Assembly (NCBI RefSeq): GCF_032229525.1
Contig: NZ_JAVTWB010000059.1
Span: 1 to 16,597, forward strand
DNA from: Accumulibacter sp032229525
Lineage (GTDB): Bacteria > Pseudomonadota > Gammaproteobacteria > Burkholderiales > Rhodocyclaceae
Length of the DNA stretch: 16,597 nt
Direction: 5' to 3'
A program made the translations under genes and the position numbers. This document shows positions 7,557 to 14,777 of the stretch, in pieces. How positions within the stretch are numbered: the first letter of the stretch is position 1; every line of letters begins with the position of its first letter. The notes under the pieces are model-generated. The model was not told the origin of the DNA. It worked only from the letters and a program-made list of their open reading frames with translations, and searched no databases.

Positions 7557-8288
7557 ATGGACGATTCGACCACCTCCGTCGACAAACAGCAGAGCGCCGA
7601 GGCGCTGCGCCGCCACCTGCAGACCGCCAAACGCCTGCGCCAACAGGCCAATTTCGACCCGACAGCGGCGCATCATCGGCTGCGCCTGCGCGAATGGCAG
7701 GCGGCGCGTCTGGCCCGCAGCCATGCCGACCTGCTGGCCAGCCCACGCTTCGGCCCCGCCGCGCGCTTTTTCATCTCCGACCTCTACGGCCCCAAGGACT
7801 TCAGTAGCCGCGACCAGGAAGTGGAGCGCATTCTGCCCCTGCTGAACAAAATGCTGCCCGCGTCGGCGCTACGCACGGTCGCCTTGGCCGTCGAACTCGA
7901 TGCCCTGACCGAGCAACTCGATTCGGCGCTGGTCGCCGAGCTCTGCCGTGACGGGTCCATCGAACAGATAGCCGAAACCAACTATGCCGAGGCCTACCGG
8001 GCGGTCGGTTTCCAGGCCGAACGCCAGCGCCAGATCATGCTGATCAACGAGACCGGACAGGCCCTCGACAAGCTGGCCAGCAAACCATTGCTGAACGGCC
8101 TCCTCAGGCTGATGCATCGCCCTGCCCACCTGGCCGGACTGGGCGACCTGCACGAGTTCCTGGAACGCGGCTTCACCGCCTTTCGAAGTATGGGTTCGGC
8201 GACCGAATTCCTTGCCACCATCGACAGCCGCGAGCAGAAGCTGTTGACGCGGCTGTTTGCCGGTGTCACGGATCCTTTCCAGCTCTAG
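7557..8288 (+). CDS. Conserved-looking protein of unknown function (FFxxDLYGPKDFSxRD type)
   Basis: A 243-residue soluble, largely helical protein with no signal peptide or membrane segment. Its most distinctive block is FFISDLYGPKDFSSRD (71-86), which I associate with a family of uncharacterised proteobacterial proteins. Basic/coiled helices lie in residues 12-55 (many Arg, Gln and Ala) and acidic helices follow. I cannot name a function. The ATG at 7557 has no Shine-Dalgarno and lies only 8 bases after a CATAAT -10 box, so the mRNA is probably leaderless. The gene is divergent from the lao-like operon and is followed by an AT-rich patch and a candidate sRNA, not by another CDS. The first plausible intrinsic terminator downstream is at 8534-8566. 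Confidence 0.8.
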   Translation: MDDSTTSVDKQQSAEALRRHLQTAKRLRQQANFDPTAAHHRLRLREWQAARLARSHADLLASPRFGPAARFFISDLYGPKDFSSRDQEVERILPLLNKMLPASALRTVALAVELDALTEQLDSALVAELCRDGSIEQIAETNYAEAYRAVGFQAERQRQIMLINETGQALDKLASKPLLNGLLRLMHRPAHLAGLGDLHEFLERGFTAFRSMGSATEFLATIDSREQKLLTRLFAGVTDPFQL

Positions 8289-8318
8289 GGCACGACCCCG
8301 AACCGGCGTTGCCTGGCG

Positions 8319-8395
8319 ATAAAGACGTTCAATAATGTTTATTTATATTCATATAGTTAAAAGCTTTTCTTCATCCATTGTAGGAGATAAAAACG
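8319..8395. other. AT-rich intergenic patch
   Basis: About 75 bases are strongly AT-rich in an otherwise GC-rich window, including ATGTTTATTTATATTCATAT and the palindrome AAAAGCTTTT (8359-8368). A TAGGAGATAAAAA sequence near 8381-8392 looks like a ribosome binding site, but no sensible reading frame follows. It could be an UP-element or upstream regulatory region for the sRNA candidate, a protein-binding site (H-NS- or IHF-like), or a scar from inserted DNA. Confidence 0.5.
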
Positions 8396-8409
8396 CCACT
8401 TCTTACACG

Positions 8410-8440
8410 TTGTCACAGAGTGAAACAGAGCCCATACATA
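8410..8440 (+). promoter_or_regulatory. Candidate promoter of the small RNA
   Basis: TTGTCA (8410-8415) matches the -35 consensus in 5 of 6 positions. Seventeen bases later CATACA (8433-8438) is a weak -10 (3 of 6), with ATACAT one base further as an alternative. Transcription would start near 8445 and run into the hairpin and terminator that follow. Confidence 0.4.
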
Positions 8441-8444
8441 CCTT

Positions 8445-8566
8445 GAGCGCTTTCCTCGATAGCATTCGTCCTGTCGCTGCGGCGTTCCTCCTCCCCCTCC
8501 CCTCGTGGGAACGTCGCGGCGACAGTAGTACCGGCCCGCCCAGCCCCCCCTTGGCGGGCTTTTTTT
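8445..8566 (+). ncRNA. Candidate small RNA with C-rich anti-Shine-Dalgarno loop
   Basis: Two stem-loops are seen. The first pairs 8471-8488 with 8508-8525: 18 consecutive pairs including two G-U, around a 19-base loop (8489-8507) made almost entirely of C and U with CCUCCCCC. The second is an intrinsic terminator (8534-8566) whose loop is also C-rich (CAGCCCCCCCUU). Promoter-like boxes lie upstream, giving an RNA of about 120 bases. Loops with CCUCC runs are known in bacterial sRNAs that base-pair with Shine-Dalgarno regions; that this one does so is inference. It could instead be the 3' UTR of the 243-residue gene, or processed from it. The 5' end is uncertain. G-U pairs instead of mismatches in the stem favour an RNA-level structure on this strand: the opposite strand would have two A-C mismatches. 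Confidence 0.55.
8534..8566 (+). terminator. Rho-independent terminator
   Basis: GCCCGCC (8534-8540) pairs with GGCGGGC (8553-8559) across a 12-base loop, followed at once by seven T (8560-8566). It would end the sRNA candidate and any read-through from the gene ending at 8288. Confidence 0.85.
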
Positions 8567-8627
8567 CGCCTGGCGATCTGCGCGGGAGCCCCTTCGTCAG
8601 CCGTAACCCGTGCCAACCTCGCCCACC

Positions 8628-8657
8628 TTGGCCCCAAGGGAGCCGACAGCTTACAAT
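8628..8657 (+). promoter_or_regulatory. Candidate promoter for the small membrane protein gene
   Basis: TTGGCC (8628-8633), 18 bases, then TACAAT (8652-8657, 5 of 6 to the -10 consensus). The start would be near 8664, leaving a leader of about 40 bases with AAGGA before the ATG at 8703. It lies after the strong terminator, so this gene probably begins a new transcript. Confidence 0.45.
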
Positions 8658-8702
8658 GTGCAGCGAGCTCGCTTTTTCCGGAACGCGACCAGAAGGACTC
8701 CC

Positions 8703-9119
8703 ATGAAAATCGATGACGAACAGTTCGGCTCACACCAAGCGCGCCTGCACGCGCCCGCTGCGGGTGTGTTCAGCAAATTGCTGACCATTGCCGCGGGCGT
8801 GGTGGTGCTGGTCATCGCCTTCATGTTCTCACTGCTGGCACTCGGCGTGGTGCTGGTCGTCGGCGTGCTGATCTTCGCCTACCTCAAGTGGAAAACGCGC
8901 AACCTGCCGCGAGACCTTCGCGACCTGCACCAGCGGATGCAGGAGCAGGCGGCCCGGCAAGGCCATGCAGCGCCGGCAGCGGGAGGGCGCGTGATCGAGG
9001 GCGAAGTGATCAGCGACGCGGAATACCAGGCGAGCACGGCGCCGGACGAGCCCGGCCAGCGATCCGGCAACGACCCACGTAACGCCGCTGGTCACCCGCC
9101 AGCCCGGGGTGATTCCTGA
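8703..9119 (+). CDS. Small membrane protein of unknown function
   Basis: A 138-residue protein with a hydrophobic stretch at residues 24-62, enough for two close helices or a hairpin. A basic segment (KWKTRNLPRDLRDLHQRM, 62-79) would face the cytoplasm, and the tail is low-complexity (residues 80-138, rich in Ala, Gly, Pro, Asp). The GGRVIEGEVISD stretch (94-105) recurs at the end of small proteobacterial membrane proteins, but I cannot assign a function. I chose the ATG at 8703 over the longer frame from 8610 because AAGGA (8693-8697) stands 5 bases before it and the extra residues are not hydrophobic. The next gene begins 90 bases on, in the same direction. Confidence 0.75.
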   Translation: MKIDDEQFGSHQARLHAPAAGVFSKLLTIAAGVVVLVIAFMFSLLALGVVLVVGVLIFAYLKWKTRNLPRDLRDLHQRMQEQAARQGHAAPAAGGRVIEGEVISDAEYQASTAPDEPGQRSGNDPRNAAGHPPARGDS

Positions 9120-9209
9120 ACTTTCATCGCGGCGAAATCAGCTGCCGTCTCGGCCTGCCGCGGCACCGTGGCAAGCCTCCTTCACGCCCTCATTAATGAG
9201 CCGCCAGCC

Positions 9210-10421
9210 ATGAAACTCACCAACCTCGCCTTTTCCCTGGCGCTGTTAAGCAGCGCCGTCACCGCCCAGGAAGTGGTGCCAAACGAACGCTTCGCGTCGT
9301 GCATGAAAACGCTGCGCTCGGTCGCCTCGTCGAAAAAAGGAATCTCGACAGCATCCTTCGATCGCCTGACCAGCGGCTTGGTACCGGATATGAGCGTGCT
9401 CGAGTTCCTCGACTATCAACCAGAGTTCCGCTCACCGATCTGGGACTACCTGGCCGGACTGGTCGACGACGAGCGGGTGGCCGACGGCATCGAGATGCGC
9501 GCCAAATGGGCCGACACGCTGGCCACGGCCAGCGAGCGCTATCAGGTCGACCCGGCGACGATCATTGCCGTCTGGGGTGTCGAGAGCAACTATGGACGCA
9601 ACTTCGGCAAGCGACCGCTGCTCACTTCACTCGGCACCCTGTCCTGCTTCGGCCGCCGGCAGTCCTATTTCAGCGGCGAGTTCCTGAGCGCGCTGAAGAT
9701 TCTCGACTCTGGCGACATCGAACCGGACCAATTGGTCGGCTCGTGGGCAGGCGCCTTTGGCCATACCCAATTCATGCCGTCGACCTTCCTGCAACTGGCG
9801 GTCGATGGCAATGGCGATGGCAAGCGCGACCTGATGGGCAGTGTCCCCGACGCGCTCGCCTCGACCGCCAACTTCCTGCACAAGGGCGGTTGGCGCGACG
9901 GACAGCCCTGGGGTTACGAAGTCGTCCTGCCGGCCGGCTTCGACAGCAGCGTTTCCGGCCGCCGCGACAAGCGCCCGCTATCGTACTGGACGACGCGCGG
10001 CGTGCGCCGGGCTGACGGCCAGCCGATCGACACTGCCGACACCGCTGCCGGACTGCTTCTGCCGGCCGGTCCGCAGGGCCCGGCTTTCCTGGTATTCCGC
10101 AACTTCGACGTAATCTACGGCTACAACGCCGCCGAAAGCTATGCCCTGGCGATCGCCCACCTCGCCGATCGACTGAAGGGAGGCAAGCCCTTCGCCACGC
10201 CGTGGCCGACCGACGACCCGGGCCTGTCGCGACTTGAGCGCCGCGAGTTGCAGACCCTATTGGTCGCCAGGGAGCACGATATCGGCGAAGTCGACGGGAT
10301 GATCGGCGCCAAGTCGCGCGAGGCGATCAAGGTCGAACAGCAGCGCCTCGGCATGACCGCCGACGGCCGCCCCGGGCAGAAACTGCTGACCCGCTTGCGC
10401 GCCGACTCGGCCGCCAGGTAG
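9210..10421 (+). CDS. Lytic murein transglycosylase, MltB/SltB-type, with C-terminal peptidoglycan-binding domain
   Basis: A 403-residue secreted enzyme that cleaves the glycan strands of peptidoglycan to 1,6-anhydro-muropeptides. From the ATG at 9210 a Sec signal peptide is seen (MKLTNLAFSLALLSSAVTA, cleavage likely before Gln20). The longer frame from 9168 would bury it. Family motifs: VWGVESNYGRNFGK with catalytic Glu125, LGTLSCFGRRQSYF, GSWAGAFGHTQFMPSTF (177-193) and DLMGSVPDALASTANFL. The last ~65 residues (LSRLERRELQTLLVAREHDI then VDGMIG and KSREAI) fit a PG_binding_1 domain. No lipobox Cys is present, so it is probably soluble in the periplasm, like SltB1, and not anchored like MltB. 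The ribosome binding site is weak. It ends 33 bases before the ABC ATPase and may be co-transcribed with it. Confidence 0.92.
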   Translation: MKLTNLAFSLALLSSAVTAQEVVPNERFASCMKTLRSVASSKKGISTASFDRLTSGLVPDMSVLEFLDYQPEFRSPIWDYLAGLVDDERVADGIEMRAKWADTLATASERYQVDPATIIAVWGVESNYGRNFGKRPLLTSLGTLSCFGRRQSYFSGEFLSALKILDSGDIEPDQLVGSWAGAFGHTQFMPSTFLQLAVDGNGDGKRDLMGSVPDALASTANFLHKGGWRDGQPWGYEVVLPAGFDSSVSGRRDKRPLSYWTTRGVRRADGQPIDTADTAAGLLLPAGPQGPAFLVFRNFDVIYGYNAAESYALAIAHLADRLKGGKPFATPWPTDDPGLSRLERRELQTLLVAREHDIGEVDGMIGAKSREAIKVEQQRLGMTADGRPGQKLLTRLRADSAAR

Positions 10422-10454
10422 CGCTCAGCGCATCCGGGCGCCGGCTGCTGACAG

Positions 10455-11117
10455 ATGCTGCACGTTGCCGACCTCGCCAAACGCTACACCAGGGCCAGCC
10501 GACCGTTGTTCAGCGCCCTGGGCTTTACCGTCGCTGCTGGAGAGATCGTCGCCCTGGTCGGCGAGTCGGGGGTCGGCAAGAGCACCCTGCTCAACTGCAT
10601 TGCCGGGCTCGAAACCGCTGACAGCGGCTCGATAGCCATCGGCCCCGAGGCGAGCGACATCGTCCGCCTCGACGAAACGGCTCGTGCAGCGCTGCGGGCA
10701 CACAGCATCGGCTTCGTCTTTCAGGCCTTTCATGTCTTGCCGACATTGACCGTGGCTCAGAACATCGGTGTGCCGTTGTTGCTCTGCGGGGTGCCCGCAG
10801 GAGAACACGCGGCACGCACGCAGGCGCTGCTCGAGCGAGTCGGCCTGGCGGACTTCGGACCCCGCTGGCCGGCTTCGCTTTCCGGCGGCGAACTGCAGCG
10901 GGTAGCGATCGCCCGCGCGCTGGTGCACCGCCCGGCACTGGTTCTCGCCGACGAGCCAACCGGCAATCTCGACCCACGCACCGCCGATGAAATCCTGTCG
11001 CTGCTGCTCGAAAGGGTCCGTGAGCAGCACACCAGCGCGCTGGTCGTCACCCATTCACAGCACGTCGCGCAGTGCTGTGACCGCATTCTGACGCTGACCC
11101 CGGACGGACTGGGATGA
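10455..11117 (+). CDS. ABC transporter ATP-binding protein, LolD/MacB-type
   Basis: A 220-residue ATPase subunit with all expected motifs: Walker A GESGVGKST (36-44), Q-loop Gln90 in FVFQAF, signature LSGGELQRVAIARAL (142-156), Walker B ALVLADEP (161-168), D-loop NLDPRT and switch His200 in VVTHS. LSGGE followed by QRVAIARALVHRP and ADEPTGNLD is the pattern of LolD/MacB/YbbA exporters, which use the FtsX-type permease encoded next. Stop and start of the two genes overlap as ATGA (11114-11117). The ATG at 10455 lacks a clear Shine-Dalgarno. Confidence 0.93.
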   Translation: MLHVADLAKRYTRASRPLFSALGFTVAAGEIVALVGESGVGKSTLLNCIAGLETADSGSIAIGPEASDIVRLDETARAALRAHSIGFVFQAFHVLPTLTVAQNIGVPLLLCGVPAGEHAARTQALLERVGLADFGPRWPASLSGGELQRVAIARALVHRPALVLADEPTGNLDPRTADEILSLLLERVREQHTSALVVTHSQHVAQCCDRILTLTPDGLG

Positions 11118-13636
11118 GCAGCCTGGCAACGCTCGCCTGGTGGCTGATCCATGCCCAGTTCAGGGCGCGCCGCGCCGCCACCCTGCTGTCGATGCTGGCG
11201 ATCGCCCTCGGCGTCTCGCTCGGCTATGCGATCCATCTGATCAACGCCGCCGCGCTGGCCGATTTCTCGCGGGCGATGCAAACGGTCCAGGGCGATCCCG
11301 ACGCGGTGATCGCGGCGCGCGACAGCGCCGGCAGCGTGCCGCTGGCGACCCTCAACGAGCTCGCGCGTGACCCGGCCGTGCTGCTCGTCGCCGCGGTGAT
11401 CGAAACCCGGGTGCGCATCGACCATGCCCGCACGCCGGTCAATCTGATCGGGCTCGACGTGTTCAGCGCCGCGGCGGTCATGCCCGACTTGTTGCCGCGG
11501 CACGACGAGCGGGCGACGGTGAAGAATATCTTCGCCGGCGGCGTCTACGCCTCGTCGGCGCTGCTCACCAAATTCGGGCTACAAGCCGGCTCGCCCCTGA
11601 CCCTGGTACACGGCGACCGTCAGTGGCGGACGACGATTGCCGGCGACCTGCCGGCAGCGCGCCCGGACGATCTGCTGCTGGTCGCCGACATCGCCTGGGT
11701 GCAGGAACACTTCGGCCCGGCCGACGCGGTCAGCGAAGGCCGCGTACGCCTGGCGCCGGATACCGACCTGGCGAGCTGGCGCAACGCTCTGGCGCAGCGA
11801 CTGCCGGCGGGGCTGCAGATCCGCGCCAGCGACGACGACAGCGCGCGCGTCTCCAACCTCTCGCGCGCCTACCGCGTCAACCTCAATGTCCTGGCACTGG
11901 TCGCCCTGCTCACCGGCGCCTTCCTGGTCTTCGCCACGCAACTGACCGCCGTCGCCCAGCGCTCGACGCAGTTCGCCCTGCTCGGCGTCCTCGGCCTGTC
12001 GCCACGCATGCGCCTGCTGCAGGTCTTGCTCGAGGGCCTGGCGATCGGCGTGCCGGGCTCGCTGCTTGGGGTCGCCCTCGGCTACGCGCTGGCCGTCGCC
12101 TTCACCCGGCTGCTCGGCGGCGACCTCGGCGGTGGCTACTTCGCGAGCAGCGCGCCGCTGATCGTTCCCGCCCTACTGCCGACGCTGCTCTTTCTGGTGC
12201 TCGGCTGCCTCGCCAGCCTCGCCGGTGCGATCTACCCGGCGTACCTGAACCGCACACAACCGCTGGCGCAGGCACTGAAAACCGGTTTTGCGCAACGCCC
12301 GGTTGACCAAAGTGCGGCGCGCACCCGGTTGCCGCTGTTGCCGGTACTGCTGGTTCTGGTGGCGATCGGGCTGACTCAACTGCCACCGGTGCTCGAGCTG
12401 CCGCTGGCCGGCTATGCGGCGATAGCGGTCGTGCTGGTGATCGGTATCGCCAGCGCACCGCTATTGACGCAACGGCTTTTCGGCTGGCTCAGTGCGCGTC
12501 CGCTGCCGGCGCCGCAACGCATCGCGCTGCAGAACGTCGCCCAGGCGCCGTTGATGGCACAGGTGGCCGCCAGCGGGCTGATCGTCAGCTTCGCGCTGAC
12601 CGCCAGCATGGTGATCATGGTCTCCAGCTTTCGCGTCGCCGTGGATCACTGGCTCGATCACGTGCTGCCGGCGCCGCTCTACCTGCGCAGCAAGGCGACG
12701 CCGCTAGCGCAAGACTTGCTCGACGCGCTGGTGCAACCCGACGCCCCGTTCGCCAGAGTCGAGCGGATGGCCAATGCCTCACTGACCATCGACCCGCAGC
12801 GGCCCAAGGTGGCGCTGCTGGTACGCGAATTCGACTCCGCCAGCGTCGCGGCACGCTTGCCTTTCACCGGGCCGCTGCTCGCGCCACCCGTCGGCGTGCC
12901 TCCGGTCTGGATCAGCGAACCGATGGCTGAAATCTACCGTCTGGCGCCGGGCCAGACGCTGCGCCTGCCCTTGCTCGGCCGCCAGGTGACGGTCTTCGTC
13001 GGCGGCGTCTGGCGCGACTACGGCCGGCAGTTCGGCGCCGTGGCCATCAGCCGCGACGATTACCTGCAACTCGGGGGTGACTTCCAGCCGACCGATCTGG
13101 CCCTGTGGCCGCTCGCTGGCCAGGAGGCGGTCGCGGCTAGCTGGCTGGCCCCATGGGCCGACCAGTACGGCCTTGAACTGGCCGACAGCGCCGAGATTCG
13201 GCAGTTGAGCCTGTCGATCTTCGACAAGAGCTTCGCCGTCACCTACGCGCTCGAAGCGGCAGCGATGCTGATTGGCCTGTTCGGCCTGGCGGTGACGCTG
13301 GCGGCCAGCGTCTGGCTGCGCGCACGCGAGTTGGCGACGCTCGGCGCCCTGGGCTTCGACCGCCGCATGCTGAGCCGCGCGGTGATGCTCGAAGGCGCAT
13401 TGATCGCCAGCGTCGGTCTGCTGATCGGCCTTGCCTGCGGCGTCGCCATCGGCGCCATCCTCACCCACGTCGTCAATCCCCAGGCTTTTCACTGGCGCAT
13501 GGCGCTGGACATCCCCTGGCCGACCGTCCTTGCCGGCGCCGCGATCACTTTTGTGGCAGCGGTGCTCGCCAGCCGCTACGCCGCACGCCAGGCGACCCGC
13601 CTGCCGGTGGCGCAGGTTCTGGCCAGCGCCCAATAG
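11114..13636 (+). CDS. FtsX-family ABC permease, two-domain (AttF/YbbP-like)
   Basis: An 840-residue membrane protein made of two FtsX units. Helix 1 is at residues 22-45, followed by a periplasmic MacB_PCD-like domain (46-250), helices at about 256-280, 303-332 and 346-375, and a middle membrane region with helices near 407-424, 432-452 and 483-505. A second periplasmic domain (506-705) precedes the last three helices near 712-735, 755-785 and 805-827. The length is close to E. coli YbbP (about 800). These type VII-like exporters do not carry solutes across the inner membrane but move lipids, lipoproteins or envelope-acting molecules by mechanotransmission. The translationally coupled ATPase and the lipocalin 12 bases downstream define an AttF/G/H-type system, whose cargo is unknown. 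Confidence 0.9.
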   Translation: MSSLATLAWWLIHAQFRARRAATLLSMLAIALGVSLGYAIHLINAAALADFSRAMQTVQGDPDAVIAARDSAGSVPLATLNELARDPAVLLVAAVIETRVRIDHARTPVNLIGLDVFSAAAVMPDLLPRHDERATVKNIFAGGVYASSALLTKFGLQAGSPLTLVHGDRQWRTTIAGDLPAARPDDLLLVADIAWVQEHFGPADAVSEGRVRLAPDTDLASWRNALAQRLPAGLQIRASDDDSARVSNLSRAYRVNLNVLALVALLTGAFLVFATQLTAVAQRSTQFALLGVLGLSPRMRLLQVLLEGLAIGVPGSLLGVALGYALAVAFTRLLGGDLGGGYFASSAPLIVPALLPTLLFLVLGCLASLAGAIYPAYLNRTQPLAQALKTGFAQRPVDQSAARTRLPLLPVLLVLVAIGLTQLPPVLELPLAGYAAIAVVLVIGIASAPLLTQRLFGWLSARPLPAPQRIALQNVAQAPLMAQVAASGLIVSFALTASMVIMVSSFRVAVDHWLDHVLPAPLYLRSKATPLAQDLLDALVQPDAPFARVERMANASLTIDPQRPKVALLVREFDSASVAARLPFTGPLLAPPVGVPPVWISEPMAEIYRLAPGQTLRLPLLGRQVTVFVGGVWRDYGRQFGAVAISRDDYLQLGGDFQPTDLALWPLAGQEAVAASWLAPWADQYGLELADSAEIRQLSLSIFDKSFAVTYALEAAAMLIGLFGLAVTLAASVWLRARELATLGALGFDRRMLSRAVMLEGALIASVGLLIGLACGVAIGAILTHVVNPQAFHWRMALDIPWPTVLAGAAITFVAAVLASRYAARQATRLPVAQVLASAQ

Positions 13637-13648
13637 CGCACACCAGCC

Positions 13649-14725
13649 ATGCGCCGCCGCACTTTCCTGTCCACCCCCCTGCTGCTGCCGACACTGGCGC
13701 TGGCGGCGCCGGCCAGCACGGCGGTTTCCTACGCGCCGGTCACGCCGGGCGTCAAGCTGGCTTTTCCTCGCGATCATGGCGCGCACCCGGACTTTCGCAC
13801 CGAGTGGTGGTACGTCACCGGCGCACTGGATTCACCGCAGGCCGACATCGGCTTTCAACTGACTTTTTTCCGCAGCAGGCCGGGCCACGCCGAGGAACTG
13901 CGCTCGCCACTCGCCGCGCGCCAAATTCTCTTCGCTCACGCCGCGCTGACCGTCCCCGGCGACCGTCTGCGACACGCCGAACGCGCTGCGCGTGCCAATC
14001 TCGGCGCGGGCTATTCCGAACTCGATTGCGACGTCCATATCGGCGCCTGGCGCCTGTTCCGCAGCGACCTGAGTACCGGCGAAGCACTCAGGCTGCAAAT
14101 GCAGAGTCCGCAGTTCTCGTACGACTTCACCCTGACACCGTCGCAGCCGCTGCTGTTGCAGGGCGACGGCGGCTTTTCACGCAAGGGACATGGGCCGGAA
14201 CTGGCCAGTTATTACGTCAGCTGGCCGCAGTTGCTGGTCGAGGGATCGCTGGTACTCGACGGCAAGCGACAGGCGGCCAGCGGCCGCGCCTGGTTCGATC
14301 ACGAGTGGTCAACGGCGATTCTCGGTGGCGCTGCCGTCGGCTGGGACTGGGTCGGCATCAACCTCGCTGACGGTGGCGCGCTGATGGCTTTCCGCATGCG
14401 CGACGCGCAGGGCGCAACGCTTTTTGCGCACGCCGCCTGGCGCGATGCCGGCGGCAACTTGCGCCAGTTCGGTGCTGCCGAAGTCAGCTTCACGCCTCTG
14501 CGCCACTGGTCGTCGCCGCGCAGCGGCGCCAGCTACCCGGTGCAGATGGAGATCCGCTTCGGTGAACACACCCTGAAAACACTGCCGATCCTCGACGACC
14601 AGGAGCTATCGACCAGCCGGCCGGCACCGGTGGTCTATTGGGAAGGCCTGGTTCGTGTCGAGGGCAGCCTCAGCGGCCGCGGCTACCTGGAAATGACCGG
14701 CTACGCCGGCCGGCTGCCGTTGTAG
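13649..14725 (+). CDS. AttH/CrtC-type lipocalin-like secreted protein
   Basis: A 358-residue beta-rich protein of the AttH (lipocalin-like, carotenoid 1,2-hydratase) family. Seen: an N-terminal MRRRTFL then hydrophobic stretch ending LALAAPA, which looks like a Tat signal peptide; FRTEWWYVTG (49-58), the family hallmark; AWFDHEWSTA in the middle; and the closing pair VVYWEGLVRVEG and GRGYLEMTGY. AttH proteins form two lipocalin-like domains around a hydrophobic pocket. The family includes CrtC hydratase, but most members, next to LolD/FtsX ABC genes, are of unknown activity. The operon position suggests it receives or delivers a lipophilic ligand for the exporter (inference). No carotenoid genes lie nearby, so a CrtC role is less likely. 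Confidence 0.88.
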   Translation: MRRRTFLSTPLLLPTLALAAPASTAVSYAPVTPGVKLAFPRDHGAHPDFRTEWWYVTGALDSPQADIGFQLTFFRSRPGHAEELRSPLAARQILFAHAALTVPGDRLRHAERAARANLGAGYSELDCDVHIGAWRLFRSDLSTGEALRLQMQSPQFSYDFTLTPSQPLLLQGDGGFSRKGHGPELASYYVSWPQLLVEGSLVLDGKRQAASGRAWFDHEWSTAILGGAAVGWDWVGINLADGGALMAFRMRDAQGATLFAHAAWRDAGGNLRQFGAAEVSFTPLRHWSSPRSGASYPVQMEIRFGEHTLKTLPILDDQELSTSRPAPVVYWEGLVRVEGSLSGRGYLEMTGYAGRLPL

Positions 14726-14777
14726 CAAGCACGCAGCGAAGCGGCCCGCGACACCCGCCGGCTACGCTCGCTACCGG

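Noticed and set aside
8335..8706. 123-codon + frame through the AT-rich patch and sRNA region
   Set aside because: It runs through a perfect hairpin and the T-run of a terminator, has poly-Pro/Ser composition and no recognisable motif.
13649..14725. AttH protein as a true CrtC carotenoid hydratase
   Set aside because: No carotenoid biosynthesis genes are nearby and it sits in an ABC exporter operon; the family assignment alone does not support that activity.
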